DNA from: Bradyrhizobium guangdongense
GTDB taxonomy: Bacteria > Pseudomonadota > Alphaproteobacteria > Rhizobiales > Xanthobacteraceae
Assembly (NCBI RefSeq): GCF_004114975.1
Contig: NZ_CP030051.1
Span: 1,736,001-1,800,000, forward strand
Reading direction: 5' to 3'
DNA: 64,000 bases
This document shows, one piece after another, positions 25,630-33,218 of this stretch (within the stretch, counting starts at the first letter, position 1; every line of letters starts with the position of its first letter). Below the pieces are notes generated by a model. It searched no databases, was not told where the DNA came from, and saw nothing but the letters and a program-made list of their open reading frames with translations. A program made the translations under genes and the position numbers.

Positions 25630-27539
25630 TCCTCGTCCTCCTTGCTGCCGCTCGGCCAGAACCAGCCGATCAAGGTGACCGCCATCGGCGGCGTGCCCCA
25701 CAGCACGGCCCAGGGCGTGAAGATCGAGCCGATGAAGAACACCGTGGTGGCGATCGCCGTCAGCAGCGGCCAGATGCTCGGCTCGGGAGACGCTTCGCGG
25801 ACCTGCGGCTCGGCTTCCGCAAGCGAGGTCATGAGCACCTCGCGGCGCTCCACGCTGAGACCTGCGACCACAGGCAGGCTCTCGTTGTCGAACCAGAGGG
25901 GATCGCGATGTTTGACGATGGGAATGCGATCGAAGTTCTGCGGCGGCGGCGGCGACGTGGTCGCCCATTCCAGGGTCGAGGCGTCCCAGGGATTGTCGCC
26001 CGCCAGGGCCCCGCTGCGGAGGCTATGAATCGCATTGACGAGCAATAGCGCGAAGCTGATCGCGAAGATGGCGGCGCCGGCGCTGGAGAGCAGGTTGAGG
26101 TGGGCCCAGTCCATGTCGGCGGTATACGTGTAGACCCGCCGCGGCATCCCGATCAGTCCGAGAATATGCATCGGGAAAAACGCGACATTGAAGCCGACAA
26201 AGGCGAGCCAGAAGTGCCAGCGTCCGAGCCGCTCGCTCAGCATCCGGCCGGCGATCTTGGGAAACCAGTAGTAGACGGCGCCGATGAGCGGGAACACGGC
26301 GCCGCCGATCAACACGTAGTGGAAATGGGCGACGACGAAATAGGTGTCGTGCACCTGGGTGTCGATCGGCACCGAGGCGACCATCACGCCGGACAGACCG
26401 CCGATCACGAAGATGACGATGAAGCCGAGGACGAACAGCAGCGGCGTGCGGTAGACAGGGCGGCCATCCCAGAGCGTCGCAAGCCAGCAGAAAATCTGGA
26501 GCCCGCTCGGCACCGCGATCAGCATGCTGGAGGCCGTGAACAGGCCGGCGCCGAGCTGCGGCAGGCCGGTGACGAACATGTGGTGGACCCACAGGCCGAA
26601 CGACAGGAAACCCGTCGCAATCAACGAGAGGATGACGACGGGGTAGCCGATCACCGGACGGCGCGCGAACGTTGCGAGGATCATCGAGACCATGCCGGTG
26701 CCGGGGATGAAGATGATGTAGACCTCGGGATGGCCGAAGAACCAGAACAGGTGCTGCCAGAGCAGGGGATGCCCGCCCGAAGACGAGTCGTAGAAGCGCG
26801 TGTTGACGAGGCGGTCCAGGATCAACGAGGTCGATGCGACCATGATCGAGGGCATCGCGAACATCACCAGGAAGCTGGTGACCAGCATGGCCCAGACGAA
26901 AAGCGGAATGCGGTCGAGCGTCATTCCCGGCGCGCGCAGCTTGAAAACGGTCACGACGATCTCCACGGAGACCGCGAGCGCGGCGACCTCCGTGAAGGTG
27001 ATCATCTGCGCCCAGACATCTGGCCGCTTCGTCGGGGTGTACTGCAATGACGAGAGCGGAACGTAGGCAAACCAGCCGACGTCAGGGCCGACATTGAGCA
27101 TGAAGGAAATCCAGAGGAAACAGCCGCCGAACAGGAACATCCAGTAGCTGAAGGCATTCAGGCGCGGGAAGGCGATGTTGCGCGTTCCGACCATCAGCGG
27201 CACGAGATAGACGGCGAATGCCTCCATGACAGGCACGGCGAAGAGGAACATCATCGTCGAGCCGTGCATGGTGAAGATCTGGTCGTACTTGTCGGCCGAC
27301 AAGAACGTCTTCTCGGGGCCGGCGAGCTGAACGCGCATCAGCACTGCGAGAACCCCGCCGAGCAGCAGGAACACGAATGCCGTGACGATGTAGCGGCGCC
27401 CGACAACCTTGTGGTCCACCGACGCAAGTGCCCCGAAAAAGCCGGACGGCGTCCGCCAGAGGTTCTCGAGCCGCGTCGAAAGCTGCAGACCATTGAGCGC
27501 GTCGTCGCGCAGCTCGCGTTGCTCGGCCACAATGCTCAC
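25626..27539 (-). CDS. coxA: Cytochrome c oxidase subunit I (heme-copper, A-type)
   Basis: The 637 residues contain the twelve core helices and C-terminal extra helices (WPLLTAIATTVFFIGSIF, AVTLIGWFW), so it is longer than the roughly 540 residues of a plain subunit I. FGHPEVYIIFIPG carries the Cu-B His, the cross-linked Tyr and the D-channel Glu. WVHHMFV gives the two other Cu-B His, and DTYFVVAHFHYVL the two heme His. It reduces oxygen to water and pumps protons in the inner membrane. It overlaps coxB and coxC by four bases each. Confidence 0.95.
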   Translation of the reverse strand: MSIVAEQRELRDDALNGLQLSTRLENLWRTPSGFFGALASVDHKVVGRRYIVTAFVFLLLGGVLAVLMRVQLAGPEKTFLSADKYDQIFTMHGSTMMFLFAVPVMEAFAVYLVPLMVGTRNIAFPRLNAFSYWMFLFGGCFLWISFMLNVGPDVGWFAYVPLSSLQYTPTKRPDVWAQMITFTEVAALAVSVEIVVTVFKLRAPGMTLDRIPLFVWAMLVTSFLVMFAMPSIMVASTSLILDRLVNTRFYDSSSGGHPLLWQHLFWFFGHPEVYIIFIPGTGMVSMILATFARRPVIGYPVVILSLIATGFLSFGLWVHHMFVTGLPQLGAGLFTASSMLIAVPSGLQIFCWLATLWDGRPVYRTPLLFVLGFIVIFVIGGLSGVMVASVPIDTQVHDTYFVVAHFHYVLIGGAVFPLIGAVYYWFPKIAGRMLSERLGRWHFWLAFVGFNVAFFPMHILGLIGMPRRVYTYTADMDWAHLNLLSSAGAAIFAISFALLLVNAIHSLRSGALAGDNPWDASTLEWATTSPPPPQNFDRIPIVKHRDPLWFDNESLPVVAGLSVERREVLMTSLAEAEPQVREASPEPSIWPLLTAIATTVFFIGSIFTPWAVLWGTPPMAVTLIGWFWPSGSKEDEE

Positions 27540-28546
27540 TTGAGCTGCTCCAGATAATGAAGAATCGCGATGAGCTCGTCCGATTGCAGCGGCATCTTCG
27601 GCATGTAGTTTCCGGGCTTGATGTGCTGGGGATCGGCGATCCAGGCCGCAAGCGTTGCCGGGGACATCGGCAGCGTTCCGGCCGCGACCGTCGTCCGGCT
27701 GCCGACATGGGTGAGGTCAGGGCCGAGCTGGCCGCCAGCGAGCGTACCGCGGATGCTGTGGCAGAGCGCACAGCCTCGCGCGCGGAACAGCTGCTCGCCC
27801 AGCCTGCCGAGCTGGTCGGCCGGATCGCGCGCGCTTTCGTTTTCGTGGTCGCGCCAGCGGCCGAATTCGTCCGGCGGCAGCGCGAGCACCGCGAAGGCCA
27901 TATGGGCATGCTGAAGGCCGCAGAATTCGGCGCATTGGCCGCGATAGACGCCGGCATTCTTCGCGGTGAATTGCAGCTCGTTCTTCTGCCCGGTGATGAG
28001 GTCCATCTTGCCGGTCAGGCTGGGGACCCAGAAGCTGTGGATCACATCGGCGGACTCCAACTCGACCTTCACGGGCTTCCCGGCCGGAATGCGGATCTCG
28101 TTTGCGGTCACGAAGCTCCGGGCGGGGCTGTCGTCCTCGTAGCGGACTTCCCACCACCATTGATGCCCGATGATCTTGAGCGTGAGCGCGTTCTCGACCT
28201 TGGCGAAGACGGTGCGTTGGCCGGCATAGCTGACGATCGAGAGCCCGAGCACGATGACCAGGGTTGCAAGCCCCAACACGAAGATGACGCGACCGCTGGC
28301 TCGCTCAAACGGCTGGTGCAGCGCGAGCGGCTGGTCGGCCGCGCGCTTCCGGCGCAGCATGCTTAGCCCAAGGACGATCACCACGGCGATCCAGACGAGG
28401 GCCGCGACGATCAGGAAGACGGAGAGAGTGTGGAATATCTCGCCGGATTGAAGTCCCTGCGGGTCGAGCGCGGACTGCCGGCCTGCGCAAGCGGCCAGCG
28501 GCAACGTCGCAGATGGCACCAGAGCCGTTCGCATCCGGACAGGCAT
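27536..28546 (-). CDS. coxB: Cytochrome c oxidase subunit II with fused cytochrome c (caa3 type)
   Basis: This 336-residue protein has a lipoprotein-like start (PLAAC, Cys20) and two membrane helices (40-64, 85-107). A CuA domain carries His170, Cys205, Cys209, His213 and Met216 as ligands, and a C-terminal cytochrome c has Cys259-x2-Cys262-His263. That fusion defines the caa3 type, which takes electrons from small cytochromes c. The start is uncertain: ATG 28546 or 28534 fit the frame but have no ribosome-binding site, while GGGGAG six bases before ATG 28559 points to another frame. It opens the five-gene oxidase operon. Confidence 0.92.
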   Translation of the reverse strand: MPVRMRTALVPSATLPLAACAGRQSALDPQGLQSGEIFHTLSVFLIVAALVWIAVVIVLGLSMLRRKRAADQPLALHQPFERASGRVIFVLGLATLVIVLGLSIVSYAGQRTVFAKVENALTLKIIGHQWWWEVRYEDDSPARSFVTANEIRIPAGKPVKVELESADVIHSFWVPSLTGKMDLITGQKNELQFTAKNAGVYRGQCAEFCGLQHAHMAFAVLALPPDEFGRWRDHENESARDPADQLGRLGEQLFRARGCALCHSIRGTLAGGQLGPDLTHVGSRTTVAAGTLPMSPATLAAWIADPQHIKPGNYMPKMPLQSDELIAILHYLEQLK

Positions 28547-28579
28547 CGATGTTCGCCATGCTCCCCTTTTCCGGGAGCG

Positions 28580-28604
28580 AACCGGACAAACGTTTGAAGG
28601 TTCC
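28580..28604 (-). promoter_or_regulatory. Probable EcfG-type promoter of the caa3 oxidase operon
   Basis: On the minus strand GGAAC (28604-28600), 16 bases and GGTT (28583-28580) fit the EcfG consensus with one mismatch in the -10. It overlaps the last codon of the DUF421 gene and lies 34 bases before the coxB ATG at 28546. Confidence 0.55.
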
Positions 28605-29158
28605 TATTCGTCATCGGAGCGGTTGGCGGCGTTGGAGCCGCCAAGCTCCGGAACGTCGGCGAGCGCGCTCGATCCGAGCTGCTTGATGACGCTGAATGTG
28701 CCGTCGGCCTCGAGCACGACCGCGCCGACATTCTCAACGCGGTCAATGCCTTGGTGCCGGATCGCGGCACGCACATCCGCCTCGGCGACGCGCTGCCGGC
28801 GCATCGCATCGTGAACGAATTTCCCGTCGAGCAGCAGCAGCGTGGGTTGTGGATTGACGACGACCCGCAACTGACTCCAGTGCGCCACGGCGAAGGCGAT
28901 CACGAATTGCAGGCCGATCAGGATGGCGAAGCCAACCAATGATTGCGCAACACTGATGTTGCCGGAAAGAACGCTGTTGGCGAAGGTGGAGCCCAGCGCG
29001 ACGGTGACGATCAGGTCGAAGGCGTACCATTTCGCCAGCGTTCTGGGACCCGCGACGCGGAGCATGATGACCAGAGCGACATAGGTGAACGTGGTGCCGA
29101 TGGCAGTTCGTAACAGCGGCGCCCAGCCTTGATAGAAAATATGTCCAACATCGACCAT
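28604..29158 (-). CDS. DUF421 (YetF-like) membrane protein
   Basis: This 184-residue protein has three N-terminal membrane helices (LLRTAIGTTFTYVALVIML, LIVTVALGSTFANSVL, LVGFAILIGLQFVIAFAVA). A cytosolic DUF421 domain follows, with PTLLLLDGKFVHDAMRRQRV and DVRAAIRHQGIDRVENVGAVVLEADGTFSVI. Function is unknown; YetF relatives belong to stress regulons in Bacillus. The 40-residue membrane peptide at 29171 lies 12 bases upstream and is probably co-transcribed. The last codons overlap the oxidase promoter. Confidence 0.88.
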   Translation of the reverse strand: MVDVGHIFYQGWAPLLRTAIGTTFTYVALVIMLRVAGPRTLAKWYAFDLIVTVALGSTFANSVLSGNISVAQSLVGFAILIGLQFVIAFAVAHWSQLRVVVNPQPTLLLLDGKFVHDAMRRQRVAEADVRAAIRHQGIDRVENVGAVVLEADGTFSVIKQLGSSALADVPELGGSNAANRSDDE

Positions 29159-29170
29159 CGGACTGCCTGA

Positions 29171-29293
29171 CTAGAGCGGCCAACCCCGGGTCGCGATGAA
29201 GATTGCGGCGTCCGCCGCCGCCATCAAGAGCAGGATGATCAGGACAGCGATGACAGCTCCGGGCTGGGTAATCGCGCGAAGGTCTTCAGGCAT
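29171..29293 (-). CDS. 40-residue single-helix membrane peptide
   Basis: The short frame starts MPEDLRAITQPGAVIAV and has one hydrophobic helix (about residues 13-34, VIAVLIILLLMAADAAIFIA) and a short RGWPL tail. A strong ribosome-binding site (GGAGGA) lies nine bases before the ATG at 29293. It sits 12 bases before DUF421 on the same strand, so the pair looks like an operon. I know no named family. The clean frame, good ribosome-binding site and membrane helix argue that it is real; it could modulate the DUF421 protein. Confidence 0.6.
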   Translation of the reverse strand: MPEDLRAITQPGAVIAVLIILLLMAAADAAIFIATRGWPL

Positions 29294-29380
29294 TCATGGT
29301 CCTCCGCATCCTGGCGCTGAGCGGCGTCCATTTCCCGCGCCGCTATTGCTCATTCGCAGGCTCCCGCTAGATATTCGGGC

Positions 29381-29405
29381 AATGCGCGCGTGCCGCTGTG
29401 GTTCC
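29381..29405 (-). promoter_or_regulatory. Possible EcfG-type promoter for the small membrane peptide and DUF421
   Basis: On the minus strand GGAAC (29405-29401), 16 bases and CATT (29384-29381) match the consensus except for one -10 base. It lies 88 bases before the start at 29293. Confidence 0.35.
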
Positions 29406-29433
29406 TACGTTGGTTGCCGTGAGGAGAGGTCCT

Positions 29434-29913
29434 GTGTCCAGAATTGGCGTGATTTCGGATACTCACGGTCTGCTGAGGCCGCAGGTTGAACAATACTTGG
29501 CGGGCGTCACGCATATCATCCACGCCGGCGATATCGGTGCCGAGCATGTGCTCGAGGGCCTGCGCAGGATTGCGCCTGTCACCGCCATCAGAGGCAATGT
29601 CGACGTTGGCGGTTGGGCAGACCGGTATCCGGCCGCGGAGACGCTGCGCCTGGGTGATCACCGCTTCTATATTCTGCACGATCTTGCGGAATTGAAGGAC
29701 AAGCGGCCGGGCGCTGTTGATGCCGTCATCTACGGTCATTCGCATCGTGCGAGCGTCAGGATGGATGCTGGAGTCCTTTACCTCAATCCGGGAAGCGCCG
29801 GGCCGCGGCGCTTCAGGCTTCCGATCACGCTCGCAACGCTTGATATCGGTGAGGGTGGCGAGCTGCTGCCGGTCATTCATACCCTCGACGAATCTCCCGG
29901 GCGGCCCGCATAA
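29434..29913 (+). CDS. YfcE/MJ0936-family metallophosphoesterase
   Basis: The protein has 159 residues from GTG 29434, chosen because GAGGAGAGG lies just upstream and the family N-terminus RIGVISDTHG follows directly. Metal-binding motifs are DTHG, HAGDIG, RGNVD, and YGHSHRA with a preceding H in ILHDLAE. It also has LNPGSAG typical of the family. These enzymes hydrolyse phosphodiesters with Mn in the cytosol; natural substrates are mostly unknown. It stands alone on the plus strand between the DUF421 unit and the repeat block. Confidence 0.9.
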   Translation: MSRIGVISDTHGLLRPQVEQYLAGVTHIIHAGDIGAEHVLEGLRRIAPVTAIRGNVDVGGWADRYPAAETLRLGDHRFYILHDLAELKDKRPGAVDAVIYGHSHRASVRMDAGVLYLNPGSAGPRRFRLPITLATLDIGEGGELLPVIHTLDESPGRPA

Positions 29914-29929
29914 GCCGTCTTGAATGGTC

Positions 29930-30640
29930 GATTTCATACCAAAGCCGAAATGCAGACGTCGGGCAAAACACCTCGCCCCCCCCTGTCAATCCCTTCTCAT
30001 AAAAATATTCCACTTTACCGAAATTCGGAAATGTCGTATGTGTCGCCCATCCCGGCTCATCCTTGAGGGGCGGTCTCGAGTCGTCTTGATTGCGAGCCGG
30101 GCTTGCGGTGGACGCGGGCGGCGTTGGGCGCGAGAGGTGCGGGCAGGGCGGGTAGTCCCTGTGAGCCCGTAACCGCGCGCAGACGAACGGCGCTGTCAGG
30201 TTCGTCTCGCCAGCATGCTTCCGGCAACTTCGACGAAGCCGGGGGATCATGCGGCGAACAAGCGAGCCGTGCGGACGGCAAAACCGTGTGGTCCTGGCCG
30301 TCGTTGCTACGGTCAAGCCTGTCGCGGAGGTGTGGAGCGTCCAACCGGATCAACCACATCGTCAATTCGCGGGGTGAGGGAGGCCAGAGGGAAATCGGCT
30401 CCCGGGAGAGCACGGCATAAGCCGTCAAACCATCGCGCAGGGAAGGCCGAGTGTTCGGCGCCACCTGTATGCTGCTGTGCGGTCTTTTTGCGCTACATTT
30501 TCGCGCAGCGGACCGCGGGTGCGAGGTCGGCACCCGGTCTTCCCTGCGCCCTCTTGGTTCGAGAGGGCAGAACGGAAAGCAAAAGCTCGGGTGAAACACG
30601 CCGCGAGGCCGCAAAACTGCGTGCAGCGCTCGGTCCCATC
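29930..30640. repeat. Dispersed Bradyrhizobiaceae-type repeat block
   Basis: The stretch contains phrases I recall from many places in Bradyrhizobium and Rhodopseudomonas genomes: CGGGCAAAACACCTCGCCC (about 29954), AACAAGCGAGCCGTGCGGAC (30257), AGAGCACGGCATAAGCCGTC (30409) and CCTTCCCTGCGCCCTC. It opens many short frames, such as a 42-codon one starting MRRTSEPCGRQNRVV, which I take as spurious. No transposase or clear terminal inverted repeat is visible. The boundaries are approximate and the identification is from memory. It runs almost to the stop of the ROK gene at 30648, so that gene's natural downstream sequence may have been replaced. Confidence 0.6.
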
Positions 30641-30647
30641 GCTCGAT

Positions 30648-31934
30648 TCAAGCGAGCACCGTAGCTCCCCGGGTTCGCTCGGCCGTCTCCATGTAGTTTC
30701 GGTCGACGACCCGCAGCGTCCTCCGCACCATGCCGTCGACGATTGCCGCCGACTTGCTGGGGCGCACATAGATCGCCGTGGATTTGAGCAACCACGGCAA
30801 CACGGCCTGCTCCAGTCGTTCCTGATAGGCGTCGCGCATCATGTCGAAGGCCTGCAAGCCGGGACCGGCGAGAACGACGTGATGCGGGCGCAGCACCGAT
30901 ATTGTGGCGGCGACCGCCTCCGCGAGCGCGTTGCCGGCCTGCCGGAACAATTGCTCGAGGCGGGGATCGCCGTCCCGTGCCCTGTCCCGCAGCAGGGCCA
31001 TCTGCGCTTCCGACGGTTGTTGCGAGGTCGCGGGCGGCAGGTCGATGATGGTGCGAGCGTCGCGGTAGAGCGCATAATCGGCGAGATAGGCCTCGACGCA
31101 TCCGCGCTGGCCGCAGCGGCATTGCGGCCCGTTCGGGGCCAGCTTGACATGGCCGATCTCGCTGCTGGCGCCGACGCCCCAACGTGCCTCGCCGTCGACG
31201 ACGACGCCCATTCCGACGCCGTGGCCGACCGTAATCGTGGCTGCAAGGCCCTCCGCCAGCGCCGGCTCGGCTGCAGCGAGGGCCAGAGCGACCGGGACGG
31301 CGTCGTTCGCAATCACCACGTCCACCTCGAAGGTCCGGCGGATCGGCGTCGCCAGATCGACGTCGGTGACCGACAGCGCCGGGCTCCAGAGATGCCGTCC
31401 GGTATCGGCATTCACGATGCCTTGCAGCGCGATTCCAATGCCGAGCAGCCGATGGCGCGGCGTGCCCGTCGCCTCCAGCATGCTGTCGATCTGTGCGATC
31501 ACGATATCACACAGCGCCGTTGCATCGAGCGCGCGGGTCTCGAGGGCGAGCCGGGATTGCGCCAGGTCCGAGCCGCTGAAATCGGCGAGCAGCGTCTCGA
31601 TCAGGTTCATGCGCAGCGAGACCGCGATGATGCGGCCGAACCCTGGATTGAGCGTCAGTTGGATGGCCGGCCGGCCGCGACGGCGGCCATTGCCGTCCGC
31701 GTCGTCTTCGCCGCCATCCTCGGGCCAAGCCGTCGTCGCGTCCGTCTCGGACAGCAGCTCTTCGGCCATCATCCTCGATGTGATCGCCGAAATGGCCGGG
31801 AAGCTCAGCCCGGTGCTGCGGGCGAGCTCCACGCGCGGCATCGGGCCCTGGCGCCGCAGGGCTTCGATGAGGCGGCCGCGGTTCGATCCGCGAGCCTGGC
31901 TGGAAGTGCGCGTCGGCTTGAGCTCATCGTCCAT
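30648..31934 (-). CDS. ROK-family transcriptional repressor
   Basis: The 428 residues have an N-terminal winged helix (34-58, VELARSTGLSFPAISAITSR). An insert of acidic and Arg-rich residues (65-88) follows, then a sugar-kinase-like ROK domain with IANDAVPVAL, ITVGHGVGMGVV, Glu259-x-x-His261-like zinc/sugar residues and the zinc motif Cys272-x-Cys274-x4-Cys279. The kinase ATP site is not obvious, as in regulators of the Mlc/NagC/XylR type. It is divergent from the RbsBAC-type transporter with an AT-rich palindrome between them. It probably represses that transporter until the sugar binds. Confidence 0.9.
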   Translation of the reverse strand: MDDELKPTRTSSQARGSNRGRLIEALRRQGPMPRVELARSTGLSFPAISAITSRMMAEELLSETDATTAWPEDGGEDDADGNGRRRGRPAIQLTLNPGFGRIIAVSLRMNLIETLLADFSGSDLAQSRLALETRALDATALCDIVIAQIDSMLEATGTPRHRLLGIGIALQGIVNADTGRHLWSPALSVTDVDLATPIRRTFEVDVVIANDAVPVALALAAAEPALAEGLAATITVGHGVGMGVVVDGEARWGVGASSEIGHVKLAPNGPQCRCGQRGCVEAYLADYALYRDARTIIDLPPATSQQPSEAQMALLRDRARDGDPRLEQLFRQAGNALAEAVAATISVLRPHHVVLAGPGLQAFDMMRDAYQERLEQAVLPWLLKSTAIYVRPSKSAAIVDGMVRRTLRVVDRNYMETAERTRGATVLA

Positions 31935-32099
31935 GCGGCGTCCTTTAATTCGTCGGTTGAAATTATTCGACTATTCGACTTTCGTACATGCGGCACGGTG
32001 TCGTTCCAAACGCGGCAAATACGTCACATGTTACCGGCAATACTATTGCAGAGTGAAGACAGACTGCAGATCACGCTTGACGAGCTAATTACCCCCTCC

Positions 32100-32122
32100 T
32101 AATTTATTCACACACAAAATTA
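32100..32122. promoter_or_regulatory. AT-rich palindrome, probable ROK operator
   Basis: TAATTT (32100-32105) and AAATTA (32117-32122) form an inverted repeat around 11 bases, in otherwise GC-rich DNA. NagC/Mlc-type ROK repressors bind AT-rich palindromes of this shape. It lies 68 bases before the binding-protein start and between the divergent genes. The neighbouring ATTCGACT repeat near 31966-31980 could be a second site. Confidence 0.4.
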
Positions 32123-32189
32123 AATAGGGCGCAACAAGCGCTGGACGTCAACGCCGGGGGATACCGGTCTGACGAAAGGGAGGTAACAC

Positions 32190-33155
32190 ATGAACGGTTT
32201 GCTGAAGAAATGGATCGTGCCGTTTTGTGCGAGCGCAGCCGTGCTCGCCATGACATCGGGCCTGGCCGAGGCGCAGCAGAAAAAGACCATTGCGCTGGTC
32301 ACCAACGTTGCTGCCGACTTCTGGACCATTGCTGGTCGTGGCCTCGAGAAGGCGCAGAAGGAGCATCCGGACTACAACATCGAATTAATCGTCACCAACG
32401 AGGGCACCGCCGCCGGTCAGCGGCGGGAGCTGGACGATCTCCTGGTGCGTGGCGTTGCCGGGATCTCCATCTCGGTGGATGACGCGCCGCACGCGACCGA
32501 AGAGCTCAACAAGGTCGCGGCCAAGACCGTGTTGATCACGACCGACAGCGACGCGCCCCAGAGCAAGCGTCTCGCCTATATCGGCACCGACAACATCGCG
32601 GCCGGCCGCCAGGCGGGCGAGGAGATCAAGAAGGCGCTGCCGAACGGCGGCAAGATCGCCTTGTTCGTGGGAACGATGGACGCGGACAACGCGCGTGAAC
32701 GGGTGCAGGGCATCAAGGACGCGATCGCCGGCACCAAGGTCGAGCTGGTCGACGTGTTCACCGATCAGGTCGACTTCGCCAAGGCCAAGGCGAACATGGA
32801 GAACGTTCTCGTCAAATACCCTGATATCGCGCTGTTGTCCGGTCTGTGGAGCTACGAGACGCCGCTGATCTATGACGCGGTCAAGGCGGCGGGGAAGGCC
32901 GGCAAGGTGAAGATCGTCGGTTTCGACGAGGATCAGCGCACGCTGCGGGGTATTTCCGACGGCACGATCGAATCGACCGTCGTGCAGCAGCCCTATGAGT
33001 TCGGATACCTCTCGGCGACCAACATCATCAAGACGCTGAACGGCGACAAGTCCTGGATTCCCAAGGATAGCAAGCTGATCGTTCCGACCAAGGTGATCAG
33101 CAAGGCCAATGTCGCCGAGTTCACGGCGCAGTTGAAGGACCTGCTCAAGAAGTGA
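32190..33155 (+). CDS. Sugar ABC transporter periplasmic binding protein (RbsB-like)
   Basis: This 321-residue protein has a signal peptide (ending SGLAEAQ, residue 27) and a type-1 periplasmic binding fold: KTIALVTNVAADFWTIAGRG, GISISVDDAPH, VLITTDSDAPQSKR, GKIALFVGTMDADNARERVQG and VKIVGFDEDQRTLRGI. A near-ideal GGGAGGT ribosome-binding site lies nine bases before the ATG. It captures a sugar or polyol for the ATPase and permease encoded just downstream. The ligand is unknown; the family covers ribose, xylose, inositol and others. Confidence 0.92.
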   Translation: MNGLLKKWIVPFCASAAVLAMTSGLAEAQQKKTIALVTNVAADFWTIAGRGLEKAQKEHPDYNIELIVTNEGTAAGQRRELDDLLVRGVAGISISVDDAPHATEELNKVAAKTVLITTDSDAPQSKRLAYIGTDNIAAGRQAGEEIKKALPNGGKIALFVGTMDADNARERVQGIKDAIAGTKVELVDVFTDQVDFAKAKANMENVLVKYPDIALLSGLWSYETPLIYDAVKAAGKAGKVKIVGFDEDQRTLRGISDGTIESTVVQQPYEFGYLSATNIIKTLNGDKSWIPKDSKLIVPTKVISKANVAEFTAQLKDLLKK

Positions 33156-33170
33156 CGTCAGCGCATTTCG

Positions 33171-33198
33171 GTGCCCGGCAGCTGTCTCTGCCGGGCGC
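33171..33198 (+). other. Intercistronic hairpin after the binding-protein gene
   Basis: GCCCGGCAG (33173-33181) and CTGCCGGGC (33188-33196) form a perfect nine-base stem with a six-base loop, starting 17 bases after the stop. Such hairpins commonly raise binding-protein mRNA relative to the downstream ATPase and permease. No T-run follows, so full termination is unlikely. Confidence 0.6.
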
Positions 33199-33218
33199 TG
33201 GATGGGAGGGAGCGCCGA

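Noticed and set aside
30257..30385. A 42-codon frame (MRRTSEPCGRQ) inside the repeat block as a gene
   Set aside because: It belongs to a repeated sequence I recognise from many loci, and has no ribosome-binding site or conserved protein family.
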